A stretch of 64,000 bases of DNA from assembly GCA_028564675.1 (NCBI GenBank), contig JAOVVO010000295.1, positions 1 to 64,000 on the forward strand, written 5' to 3'. The first letter of the stretch is position 1. Every line of letters begins with the position of its first letter. Under the pieces are notes generated by a model, which worked only from the letters and a program-made list of their open reading frames with translations, was not told the DNA's origin and searched no databases. This document shows, in pieces, positions 52,280-64,000 of the stretch. Origin of the DNA: Onchocerca lupi (Eukaryota > Nematoda > Chromadorea > Rhabditida > Onchocercidae). The position numbers and the translations under genes were made by a program.

Positions 52280-53139
52280 TGTATTTCTGAATTTACAGCG
52301 AATCATAGAAATAAATAAGGATAGAAATACAATTTGCAACTACATCAGTATATATTGCCTTCTTATAGGTAATCTCCAAATAAACATAACTCGATATGAG
52401 AGAATGATTCTATCATCTTTGCTGATTATTTCCCTATGGCATCAGACAATTTTTAATTTATTTACAAATGCTAACCCATACTGGTCATGTTGAATAATCA
52501 TAATTGAAAGTTTTTGATGTCACCGTGGCATCTGATTCGAAACTAACGAGTCTGCATCAGCCTTAAATGAAAAAAATGAAAGTTTAGCTAGCAAAAATAC
52601 TTTTTTGAACATAATTAAGCTGCCGAAGTTTTTGTCCACTTGTGATGCCAATCATCTGACAGAAGATACTTGTTCATCAGCTATGCTCAAACATTTTTGG
52701 GACAAATATCTACTTGTTAGGTTATTAAGCATCTTGAGAAAGTTACCTGTCCATTCGCCAGGTGTCAATAAACATTTCGGGGAAGTTATCTGCCCATTCT
52801 ACTAAAACATGCGATTGCACTAAGCTAATAATCTAACTTCTTTCGTCCTCTCTCAACTCTTCATTATCATCATATATTCATTTTCTCAACCTATCACATC
52901 ATTGTTGTTCTCTCGCAATTCTTCTCAATCTCTGCTGCTATCATAAACTTATTGAAAAAGCAATTTAAATTATGTCCATCTTGTAAAAGGGCAATAAATA
53001 ACATTCTTTCAAAAGACAGCACCATTTAAACGTACACAGAAACGTGAATGTATGACGTTGGGATGTTGCATGAATGCAGTCACCAGATACTGATAATCTA
53101 TGTAAAAAAAAATTTAAAAAATGTTCATTATTTTTACAC

Positions 53140-53450
53140 AACATTTTCAAATTCTCGACCGATTGATTTGAAATTTTGATGCAACGTTGCATTCGGATAG
53201 AAGTATGTTTTCGTATAGATATATTTACTTTTTTTTTTTCACCTATCATACCTGTGACAGGTGAAAACAGATGAGCGAGTTGAATCTATTGACCACGCCT
53301 ATTTTTTGCAAAGTAGCACACCGTTACTTTCGATACAATGTGCAAGTTCTTCACCGATTGCTTTCAAATTTTTGAAATAACATTGCATTTGAGTAAGTGT
53401 ATTTACCTAAATTTTTTTCTTACTCGTCGCACCTGTGACAGATAAAAGTA
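53140..53450 (+). repeat. Two diverged repeat units with a CACCTGTGACAGGTG palindrome
   Basis: Unit 1 (about 53140-53268) and unit 2 (about 53335-53450) share the order: an accgattg-type block, a caaatttttgaaa-like block, cattgcat, a T-rich block and acctgtgacag. In unit 1 the last part is the odd palindrome ACCTGTGACAGGT (53250-53262). This looks like a diverged dispersed or tandem element of transposon origin, which is an inference. Confidence 0.6.
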
Positions 53451-53846
53451 ATCATAATATAAGACTAGAATATCCACGATATAAACAAATGATACTGTAT
53501 CTTTAAAGAGGTATAAACAAAAGATCAAATTTTGTTCCCAGAATCTGCGAAATTTCTTTCTCATTATCACATGGTATTATAAGTTTGAGTCTTATCATTG
53601 ATTATTTATTTCCCTTCTGCAATACTGTTCTTTATATTATTTGCAAACTTACCTAGAAAAGATCTTTTTGTCTTCTTAACCGTCAGGATTATTCTTTCAT
53701 TTCAGTACATCAATTTCCCAACAATGGTATAAATAAACATTAGACACAAACAAAAATCGTTATATGATATTTGATTTGCTGTGGATGCGACTGTCACAAC
53801 TACCAACAGCATTGATGAAGACACTCGTTTGTTTAGCTTCTAATTA

Positions 53847-53881
53847 TCACACATGACTGCGTTTATCGTTTCGTCGCATGA
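53847..53881 (-). repeat. Dispersed repeat, copy 2 (inverted relative to 2053-2089)
   Basis: Read on the minus strand it gives catgcgacgaaacgataa, then acgcagtcatgtgtg, preceded by a T run as in copy 1. It has no adjacent Helitron coding sequence that I can detect. Confidence 0.6.
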
Positions 53882-56784
53882 AAAAAACAAAACCAAAGAA
53901 AACATTTATATGTCTAATGAACTTTCTTCTTGACTCGAGTAATTTAATTTTTCCCGGTAATTTTTAAATCCTTATTATTTCAGAACATGCAACCTCAAGT
54001 CAGCTTTTGAAGAATTTAAAAAATTGGATTAAATCTTTTCTTTCTTTTTTTTTTTTTTTTTTTTTTGCAGATTTTTGAACTGGAACAGTGAAGAATGGAT
54101 AGCTCCATTGTCCAAGAAATCTGGCTAGCCGTGATAGGTATTGCAATAGTCTTCCGTTCTCTTTTCTTTTTTTTTTTCCAAAAAAAATTCTTTATTATTC
54201 AGTAATAATGTCATATCAACTTGTTATATCTTCGATTCAAACAATGGGATATTGAGGCTTTTTCCGCTTATAGCATGACAATATTCATAACTTAACATGT
54301 AAAAGTGCAATTATCGAAGAGAAGACTGCACAAAATATTTAGCAAAGTTAGTCGCTTTTCAGGAAATTCTCAATGCATGTCATTTTCCGGCATTTTCTGC
54401 ATTTAAAAAATATAAACGAGGAACTGCGTTATTATTCAGAGAAATGCATGTAATGAATGTTCAAAATTCATGAACGGATCAATATTCTCACAGAGACATT
54501 TTCGCAATGATACTATTTTAAACAACTAAAAAGATGAACAAATTTATATAGTTACAAAGAATTTGATAGATAGCAGAAATAAAAATAAAATCGACTTTCA
54601 ACACATAATACTTAATAATGCAAAAAAAAAAAAAAAAAAAAAATAAAAAGGAAAAATGCACACATTTGACAGCGAATATTTCATAAATAAATTATCGAAA
54701 AATGTTGTAAAATGGTCATAAAACAGAATTTTTCGTTTTTTCTTTTTTTTTTTTTTGAAATTATTTCTGAGATATTTATCGAATTCGTTGTTCTAATTAT
54801 GGCAAATAACTGGTGTCAAAGAGTAGCATGCACGGTGAAAACAGAAAAAGCTCATGTGCGATGGTGTGTATGATAACGAAGATATACAAAATAATGAGAA
54901 ATTAATTAACATAAAAAATACATTGAAGTACACGAAATAATAATGATAAATAATAAGTAGACAACCGTCAGTAATGAAAAATAATAATAATTGAAGATAA
55001 TGGTTATGCGTGTTTTCTAATGATTTTATAAAAAAAAAAAAAGTTATCGCCACATTGCAATATGATGAATACACGTTAATATTTGAAGCACTTCAGTTTG
55101 ATCATTCATTCTCTTCTGAAATATGTATATATATATACCTATTTCTTTCTTTGTATATGTAAATTCAATATAATCTTATGGTACTTAGAGTTCAAAGTTG
55201 AAACTACTAATTTTTAAATGTCTATATCACAAAAACAATTAATCTGCTGTTCCATCATAACTATTATTGCTATTATTATTATTATCAGGGACTATCCTAT
55301 ATTGCTTTTTGACATGATAATTCTAGCATCTGTTTACTCTTTTTTTTTTTTTTTTTTTTAAAGCAAATTAAAAAGTCTCAAAATATATTCAAATTTATAG
55401 TTCGTAATTTCAAATAAAAAACTGAAAAATTTTTCTAAACAGATAAAATTATCAACAGACAAAAACCCACGAAGATATTTGAACGAAAATTCCAGTGAGT
55501 CATTACGTCATCTTAAATATACTCGCAATAACAATATTAAACATAATATTATACACAATATCGATAAGTTAGCATAAGAAATTTCAAGTAATAATGCAAA
55601 GTACATACTGAGTAATTAATTTTTCTCAACAATAAAATTTACAACGCGAATCTCGGCACTAGTTGCGATGAATTCGAAGACCACGGGCACCTATAAGATG
55701 CTGATTTTCAATTACATCTGAAGCAATTTAATTTAAATTATTTTTGCATTTTCCTCTTTCTGCTATCCGTGCAATTTCTAAATAATGCATGCAAAAGCAA
55801 ATCTGAAAAATCGCTAACTGTAAAATTCTATTTTAGTGAACTTGTTTGAAGTGAATGTTAGTTTTGGATGAAATATTGCACTGAAAATTACAAAAACAAT
55901 GAAAAAAAAAAAACGGAGAAAGTGCTAAAATTGAAAAAAAACAACGCACTAAATGTGAATTCAAACTTAGAACAGAAATGAAAGGAAAAACTTGCAAACA
56001 CAACCAAATAAATAAATAAAAAAAAAAAAGAAAAAAAAAACCAATTGATATCATGATATCTTTGAAAGACGAAGAAGGAAAATAAGGCAAATTTTTGGGA
56101 AATTCTGGAAGACAAAAAAAAAAAAAAAAAAATGAAGCAAGAAGTATCGACAGGTTTTTCCACCGGGGTTATCAGTTCGAATCAGTGCCTTATTTTATTG
56201 TTTACTAGAATTTTTAATACTACTACTACAGAATGACATGTCTTACCTCACTGATCACTTGCGTCAGAATATTTCCATAATGGGATGAATAAAACTAGAA
56301 GTTAAAGTCTATATCAAATCAATTAAATCGTATCCAGAAAATGTTTCGCGCTAAATATCTGAGTAATATTAGTACTACTGGTACCTGAATTTCAGGGAAT
56401 CTTTTTTTCTGAGAATGGAATAAATGACAAAACATATCATTCTGTGACATAATAAAGTCTTGTCTTCAATTTCAACGACTAACGATGAGGAATATGCAAA
56501 AAAGAAAGAGAAAAAAAAATTGGTAGATGAATCAAATAAATTTTGCATAAATCCTAAACTGTTCATTTACATTAAAAGAGTAGATATTTTAAACTTAAAA
56601 ATACCTAGCAATAAATCCCATAAAATCTATTGAACTATGTTATTCAAGATATCAACTAAAAGTTCCTTTATCATTCTATAATTAATACAAAGCTGTCGCT
56701 TGCTAACAAATTCTATCTCACTTGAAGTTATCACTTCTCACTTCCGCGATATTTTAGAATATGGCACTGAATCGAAGTGAAAAA

Positions 56785-59700
56785 TCACAGCTTGTAATCG
56801 TTATAACAAAAAGTCTTCCAGATTTTAAAACGATTTCGACGGTATTTCATATAGATGAAAAGAACCACCACAGCAATGATCGATAGCCATAACACAGAAA
56901 ATGATCGCTTCATTGGTGATCCATCATAATACCTACGGCCTACAAAAGAAAAAAAAGGAACATATGATAAGTTCAAAAAAGCCTGCTAATACGCGCTCGG
57001 AAACAGATAACTATGTTAGTTAATTTAGAAAAGAAAAAAGGTAACAAAATTATTCTTGTTTCCATTTGAATGTATTTTTATATTTTATCAATTACCAAGA
57101 AAAAAAGATGTAATAATTATGAGGTAGAAATAACATATCTAATTGGCTAAAATATTAAGGTTACTCGGTTATTGTTTAGCGTAATTCTATTCAATATATG
57201 GCCGAATCTCGGTATTATCGAGATTATCATTTATTTTATTCGAAGCCCAAGCAATCATCATTTCTTTCATGCTATTCGACTTGAACATTTTATTATGGTA
57301 ATTGAGTAACAAAAGTTATAAGAGACATATATTCCGGAAACTTCAAGTACCTCAAAAAGAAATTACCGCCTGTATTTGACGGATAAGAGGAACGATCCGA
57401 AAAATAATACACCAAAAGCATATTGGTCTCAAATATTTAATTTCATTAAATGAGTTGATTCAGCATTTGATATCATGGAAAATTCCTTTACGATTTAGCC
57501 ACGTATGGCTCGTTCTGTTGATTGGTGAAAGAATTATTTTAATTGATTGAAGAACTTTCGTACTTAATTGCTTAATGACTCATTAATTTACATAATGAAT
57601 AATTTTTGAGAAATATCAATTCACTATACTTTTTTCTCTTTAGGATTCTATTATTTAAACTTAATGCCATGACTGCAACAATACTTACCGTATGCTCCAT
57701 TGTTAATAAAATCGAATTTATGATTGTCATTTTTCTGATCAGCTTCTTCTACGGCATCAACATTGAATGCACCAATTTGGAATTTTGGATTCAAATGTTT
57801 TGTTTCAATTTGTACCAATCTACCATTTTCAAAATCACTCACTTTGTAACCAGGCATAGACTGAAATTAATCCAACAGTTCACAAATTTAAACAATTTCA
57901 AGTCCAATTTAAGGAATCTCAAAATTCAAATTAAAATATCCGGGAAATATCTCTAACTTCTCTCACTCTTAAAAAAAAACCAAGTAAGAATAAAATCAGA
58001 TTTCAGAAACTTGTCCATTATTTAATTTTTTGAATAATATGAAATTTAATATGATTTACTTTAAGACCATCGATCCTCAAGTTACTGTAATAGCTGATCA
58101 TGAAATTCAGTACAGCTTCCTCGTCAAATTCTCCATTTTGCTTCCTACATGTTGGACATAACGAAACTGGTGGAAATTGTTGTTTTGGAAAGGCCGGATC
58201 ATCTGATGGTGTTCGAGCGAGAAATTTGTTAACAATATTATGTGTCATCCACAACCATTTTACGCCATCCGCTAAATATACAAATATCTGTTGCTCATTC
58301 ATACTTTGTATAAAATTGAAACAAATTTACAGATAAATCAAAAAGTTAACAATAACATAAGATTAAAACTGACAATGCAATTTGCAACTTAATATTATTC
58401 ATAAATTGTAAAAAATTAAAGTGACTAACCTACAGGACCTAATTAATTAATGTGAGGGCCTGAATTAGATTAATTTAAAAAACAGTAATTAAAATAGGAA
58501 AAAATAAATAAAATTCACCAACATACAGAAAAAAAAAGCCTATCAATTTGGATTTTATTTAGAGGAAGAATCAATATATTTTAGCCAATGCGAAGTGTTT
58601 AATCAAAGTTTCATTCAATACAAAATGTTTAATCAAAGTTCCATTCAAAACAATATGTTAAACTTGAGCAGATTGGTTATTTAGATATACATTCACCTAT
58701 TTCTGCTAACTTCCGGAATCCTTCATATTTCTTTCGCTCTTTTTTCGTTTTTTAAATTTACCTACCTGGAGTGACAACTGCAGTCATATTTCGTTTCAAA
58801 ATTCCTTCATGGAAATGCGTCGCGCATTCAGAACAACTGAAGAAATGCCATATAAATTGATGGAATGGCTCAATCAGATCGTTGTTAGCATTGAAATTCG
58901 TATCTATAATTAATGAATCATATTTTTATCATAAAAAAAAAAAAAAAAAAACACACACAGAATTATTTTTCAAAGTTTTATCACACTCGGTTATTAGAGC
59001 TAGTGATCTACTTTTTTTGTTTCTTGTTTTGAATGAACATTTTTTCTTACTTGAAAAAACAAAATAATGTCCATTTACATAATTCAAAGAAAAAGAAAAG
59101 TTGAATGTGAAATCCAATAAAGTCATTACTATACTTCCATCTGGAATGGAATCGCTACCATTACTAAAATTCGAAATGAAATCGCTATCATTACTAAAAT
59201 TCGAAATGGAATTGTTATCATTACTAAAATTCAGTTCTAGCAACTCTGATCAGTCATTTAAAAAACCACTTCTCAGGAATCTTCATATCATTTTAGAAGC
59301 TGGAAAAAGTTAAACTTTTTCCCTTGACTTTCCCTTATATTTGTTTAATTTCCCTTTAAAAATTTAAAATCATCAAAAACAAAGAATATTAATAATATTC
59401 ATCGAGTGATATATAATGAAGACAAACATTCCAAAGTTCCTTATATGTTATCTTTTTGAAGCTATTTAACAACTTGCTAATTCTTAACTAAATGAACTTA
59501 AATGAACTTACTGTCTTTCTCAATTTGATATGCTTGAACACTCATCGCATGTATTAGAGTCCATATACCACAAGGAAATCCTCGAAAATGAGCTTTTGAT
59601 CCACGACAAGCCATATAACTGCTTGTACTTGGAAGCGGTTGACCTAATTGATCCTAAAATGAAAGCGCATAATGAATTTCAGCAAAAGAAACTTAATTAT

Positions 59701-62700
59701 AAACATAAATAATTGATTTTGTTAACAGTAAGAGAAAACTGAGAGAGAACTGTTTATTTTAACATTATGTTATTTATCTATAGCCTATATAAATTGATTT
59801 TTATATCATTTATCAAAATTTAAATACCAAAGCCATTTGTCAATTTTGCTCGTTGCATCGGTTAATGTTTATCATATTTGTTATAGACTTTTTAAACATG
59901 CGAGAAAAAACTTTTTTAGATGATAATATTATAAATATGAATAGAAATAAGCAATAACATATCATCTTGATGGTTAATTTGCAGTCAATCTTAGCATGAA
60001 TTTTACATTTACAAATAGGATGATAAAGATTTACCGTTTGAATAACAGTTTTTTAAGATTTACCGTTTGAATAACAGACAAAGATTTACAAATAGGATGA
60101 TAAAGATTTACCGTTTGAATAACAGTTTTTTAGCATTTTATTCAATATTTCAGTGGAAACAATATTTTGACATAAATAAAATATGCCATGAGGAGATTTG
60201 ATACAACATAATTAGATTAATTACCTGAATAGTCTTTATTCGATGTGTCCATTGTTCAGAAGTAAGTTCAGTTGATATATCTTTAATCCAGTAATTCAAT
60301 CTATACAACAATTTTCGTATAGGAATTGTACCCGGTACATACTGAAATAATTATGATTATTAGAAAATATGCTAGAAAATAAAAATGTCTCTTCTTGATT
60401 ATTAATTCCGATTAATCCATGATCATAATGGTCAGGATTGACAAGCAGAAAACAAAAAAATTTCTTATATTTAACAAAATAGATACTAAATTATGGTAAA
60501 TTAGTGAAAATAAACTTACTTTTTTCATCGCATGAACCCATAATTTTAATGCTGTAAGATCTTCACCTTTAATCACAGACTTTCTGGGTATTTCAGCCAA
60601 CAACATATGACGAAGAGTAGTTATGATATCCATCATTTGTACCTTAAATAAATCATATTGTTCGATAAATCTTGAGAAGTTGCATGCTTACTTTCAATTC
60701 CGTAACAAAATGGTAAATGGAAAACGTACTTCAAATTGACTCCAAGTGACCGGAACCTCCACATCGGATTTCTCACGTAATACTCCATTCTAAACTGATT
60801 AAAATTTAAATTCAGCCAATAATTTTAAAAGTCCGAAAATTATACCCAATTTTATTAAGAAATCACATTATTAATTTTAAACTATTTTCTCAAGAATGAT
60901 GCATCTTTACATAAAATGTGGCAATTGATTTCAAATAATTTTCGGTTATTCAATTTCCATTTTAAATAAATTTCATGAAAATCATCAGAAATCACGTAAG
61001 AATACGGATCCTATTAGATGCATATATGGTATACCTTTATATGTGGCAACATCAATAACGAATTTTTACGTGAGAATTAAAATCTTAACGCTTCGAAAAT
61101 TACGGTATAAATTCTTTAATTATATCAAAAAGTAATCTTTCTTCTCAGTACATGCAATCATCAACTGATTAATCGATAGATATTTCAAATAATTTAAGAA
61201 TGATCAGTAAATTAAAAAGAGAAGAAGGAAGAAGAAATGATTGAGAAATAAATACCTTATTTGATTCAGATGCATCTATCACAGGAAATTGTGCAATATA
61301 TTCATTAATCTTATCTTGCATCTGAAGCCAAGTATCATGTCCTCTGGAAAAAATAAACATCTTTTCTTTACAATCAAATTATAAGATCAATTATACGATA
61401 GAATAATAAATAGTATTCTTTAGTACAAATCCTCATTTTAAATAAATTCTTCACAATTTCCATTTCTTGATTAAACTATGAAATTTAAACAACTTAATCT
61501 TTTTGTTCGAGAAGTTAATATAACATAGGACAAAAGTAAAACAAATTTACTTAGAGATATAAAGCGGAGTTGATTGGTCCTTCTTTAGAATTAACAATCG
61601 AGAACTTTCTGATGTTCCCATAATACCAAATTGTTGAGCTACTGGATTATTATGTTGTATTTGCACTATATGAACTCGTCTATCATTTGCAAATGCTATC
61701 ATTTCCTATATAAAAATATAAATGAATCGAAAATATGTCAAAAAATTTATACATTTATGATATTTTTTATGATAAATAAACAAAGTTGAAAAAAAAAACA
61801 ATTAACGTGAGCAAACAATAAAAAGATTTATTTAACTAATTATCGTTATATATCAATTTTATATTTCTCAATGATTTACTTATATAAAAGTAATGACAAA
61901 GTTTTAAGCAGCCTTTAATAAACATCATTTCATAGCGAATCATAATATGAAATATTCATTATTGGCATTATAAAAAGAAGTGTAAAATTTAAAAAGCATC
62001 GCTTACTGCCCAAGCTACTTTTGCAGGATTATTTTCAACGATCACAGCTAATAACGAAGTAACAGGTGGTATTGTCGGTAAAATATCTTCAAGCCTGATA
62101 TAACTGAAAAATTGAAAACAACTTCTTAAGATGAATTCTAAAAATAAAATAGTAGCAATTTCAATAATTTTAAAACAAATTCAAAAAGTTCGTATTTCTT
62201 ACTACAAAAGGTATATCTTCAATAAATCTCTTCTATGTCTTATGCAAAATGATATTTTAATTTGCTAGATTTAATTGAATGGCATACAAATCAATCAAGA
62301 TATCATTGGAAATAGCATTTTCATATCTGTAACATAAATTGAAATCTGGAATTGATGAAAATGATATTATCATAAAAATGGAAAAATAATAAAAGATACT
62401 TATCACTAGTTTGAAAACTTGGCCATTCCGCAGGTCTTTGATATATCCAATCATTATACACGAATTCGGCAATATCCAAAGGTACGCCGTTCAAGTTATG
62501 CGCATTTCCTCGATATTCGATGCCATCATTTGCACTAGCTGACATATATTTGAAATACTGAAAAAAGACTGAAATTCCATCGAATATAAACAATAACAAT
62601 ATCTTTGGAAGGACAAACTCTACATTTTTCATGCTGATAAGAGATTTTGAAATTATAGTAGAAAAAAATAATTTGTCTTGTCAATAATTTAAGTATCACT

Positions 62701-64000
62701 TATCATTCAGATGTAAGAAAGTAATCACTAAGAAAATAGTGCATATATTTGATAATAATAACACAATGAAAAAACAAACAATAAGCTTTCCCGAGAAACT
62801 GATTCGATATTGCTTTATCTAATTTAACAAAACTGGCACTACCGAAATGAAAAGCTGAGATATTTGTAATAATATTTGTTAGAAGTTTATGCGGAATAAC
62901 TCCATAAATTCATAAACTTAATTTAAGCATTATCTAAATTTAAAGAAATTTGAAGATATTACTGGAATAAAATTAAGGCAAATTAAAGAAAGGAAATGGA
63001 TAAATGATATTAAAAGAAATTTATTTAGAAAAAAAATAAATGATTTCATTTTAAATTTGACAAATTTTTGAAAATAATTTTAAAAAAGAAGCATTACTTT
63101 GATAGTTGGAAAAGCTTGCACATTATGTTCTCGACATAAATTTAAATTCTGACTATCAGCACAATCCACGGCTGCAATTTCAACAATATGCTTCCATTGT
63201 AGCAATTGTCTGCAAAACATTCAGCATATAAGTAAATTACTATTTTACTATGATAATAAAAAATCTTTTGCCTAAACGAATCATCAGATGTACTGAATAA
63301 CAGTTTTGGTAATCTGATAGTTAACTAAACTTTAGAAGTCTAAAAAAGTAATCTTGACTTCTTTCTACAAACAAATGAAAGAAAACTAGATAAGAAGTGA
63401 CAAAATAATAAGCCACATCCAACATGATTCCATAAATATTATGATCTGTCGTCGAAAAATTCATTGTTCGATTTTATAATTTAATATACGAATCAGAAAT
63501 TACTAAAGCAATATTCCTCATCAATTTACAAATTATTTACAATTAATCATAAGTATGGAAGTTATTTAAAATGGATTTTTGCAGGATTGCCATTGATTTC
63601 GGAATTCCAATTTAGAATCTTGAATAGGATTCAATGAATGATTTGCTTGGTAATTTAAATTAGAAGAAAAGAATTTAGGAAAAAGAAAAAAAAAAAAGGA
63701 AAATGATCAATTCTAGAATCTTCCATTCCTTATCTCTTATTTTCTAGAAAAATAAATTCCTTTATAAGCCAAATAATTCTATTTAATGATTCCTTAATTC
63801 TATTTATTCTAAAAGAAAATATATTTAAAAAATTCTCTTTACTCTTGCCCTCTTTCTCTCGTCTTTCCTCTCCAAAGTAGCACTTCATGAAGAGAAAAAC
63901 TCAATAAATTTGATTAATATTCAAAAACAAATAAATTTCTGCTTACTTTGCAAGCTGTTTATATGTTTCAGCATATCCAATACAAGCACCGCACCAACTC
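56785..64000 (-). CDS. qsox: Quiescin sulfhydryl oxidase (QSOX), 5' end outside the window
   Basis: Fourteen exons join in phase to 1783 nt (about 593 aa): 63947-64000, 63098-63209, 62400-62557, 62007-62103, 61551-61705, 61256-61343, 60730-60789, 60520-60642, 60225-60341, 59512-59653, 58766-58903, 58060-58271, 57689-57860, 56785-56939. QSOX makes disulfides in secretory proteins, using a thioredoxin domain and an FAD-binding Erv domain. The window opens at the Trx active site, SWCGACIGYAETYKQL, with CGAC rather than CGHC. AAVDCADSQNLNLC and FPTIKYF follow. The Erv domain shows ACRGSKAHFRGFPCGIW, FFSCSECATHFHEG (redox CxxC), then DPAFPKQQFPPVSLCPTC (second CxxC). The C-terminus has one membrane helix (SFSVLWLSIIAVVVLFIYMK) and a basic tail, as in long QSOX forms. 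The signal peptide and first exon(s) are missing from view. Confidence 0.96.
59144..59232 (+). repeat. 30-bp minisatellite, three units, in a QSOX intron
   Basis: Three head-to-tail units read about aaatggaatcgctatcatta then ctaaaattcg, with a few substitutions. Thirty is a multiple of three, so the block stays open on both strands, which explains spurious open frames here. It lies in the intron between exons 59512-59653 and 58766-58903. Confidence 0.92.
60007..60133 (+). repeat. Duplicated block with a partial middle copy in a QSOX intron
   Basis: Copies of about 50 bp at 60007-60057 and 60084-60133 are nearly identical. A partial third copy of agatttaccgtttgaataac lies between them. It is intronic, between exons 60225-60341 and 59512-59653. 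Confidence 0.92.

Larger units (their letters stand above)
52280..56784. other. Intergenic region of 4.5 kb with dispersed repeats
   Basis: It separates the carrier gene from the 3' end of the sulfhydryl oxidase. It contains two units of a diverged repeat (53140-53450), the inverted copy of the 2053 repeat, long poly-T/poly-A tracts and a TA microsatellite near 55123. No coding exon is convincing. Open frames at 52605-52805 and 52965-53249 show no similarity. Confidence 0.5.

Noticed and set aside
52605..52805. Plus-strand open frame with moderate GC (LNIIKLPKFLSTCDANHL)
   Set aside because: No ATG at the start, no recognised family, and it contains an imperfect internal repeat (gttacctgtccattc / gttatctgcccattc). 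Probably repeat-derived.
55833..56163. Two overlapping minus-strand frames rich in Phe and Ser
   Set aside because: Translations of purine-rich A/G low-complexity sequence on the opposite strand.
56150..56200. agttcgaatcagtgcc, faintly like a tRNA T-loop (GTTCGAATC)
   Set aside because: No acceptor stem, D-arm or anticodon arm can be folded around it.
58929..59243. Asn/Ser-rich minus-strand repeat protein (FSND repeats)
   Set aside because: Produced by the 30-bp minisatellite inside a QSOX intron, with no start or splice support.

Overview
The window looks like nematode nuclear DNA, probably from a filarial-type worm (an inference). It is very AT-rich and full of A/T homopolymer runs. Genes are cut into many short exons whose introns start GT and end in TTTCAG-like acceptors. 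The encoded families are animal ones with strong matches to known nematode and animal proteins. Exon boundaries were worked out by hand from splice signals, phase continuity and family motifs. A phase-consistent chain is good evidence but is not transcript proof.

Layout. Positions 1-3.6 kb hold little coding sequence: a possible terminal exon (776-979) and a decayed Helitron Rep/helicase copy (about 2158-2850). A 16-exon plus-strand gene with two Tudor domains spans 3623-12752. About 19 kb without a convincing gene follows (12.75-31.8 kb), holding homopolymers, microsatellites, a GCATGC minisatellite and a cluster of AGGTCA half-sites. A 6-exon plus-strand rhodopsin-like GPCR lies at 31820-34791.

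From 37 kb onward most genes are on the minus strand: an unrecognised multi-exon gene (37344-42510), the AMP-activated protein kinase beta subunit (43387-45837), a divergent mitochondrial ADP/ATP carrier (49410-52279) and a quiescin sulfhydryl oxidase (56785 to beyond the window end, 5' end missing). A small plus-strand coiled-coil gene sits at about 48221-48849. Upstream of the AMPK gene is a partial duplicate of its exon 1/intron 1 junction in which the splice donor is lost.

The genes do not form an obvious pathway. AMPK beta and the ADP/ATP carrier both belong to energy metabolism, but the spacing gives no evidence of an operon. I found no CRISPR, rRNA or tRNA signal and no clear new multi-gene system. 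The most unusual items are the Helitron relic, the carrier with altered substrate-site residues, the GPCR lacking a DRY motif, the unrecognised gene and the AMPK exon-1 duplicate.
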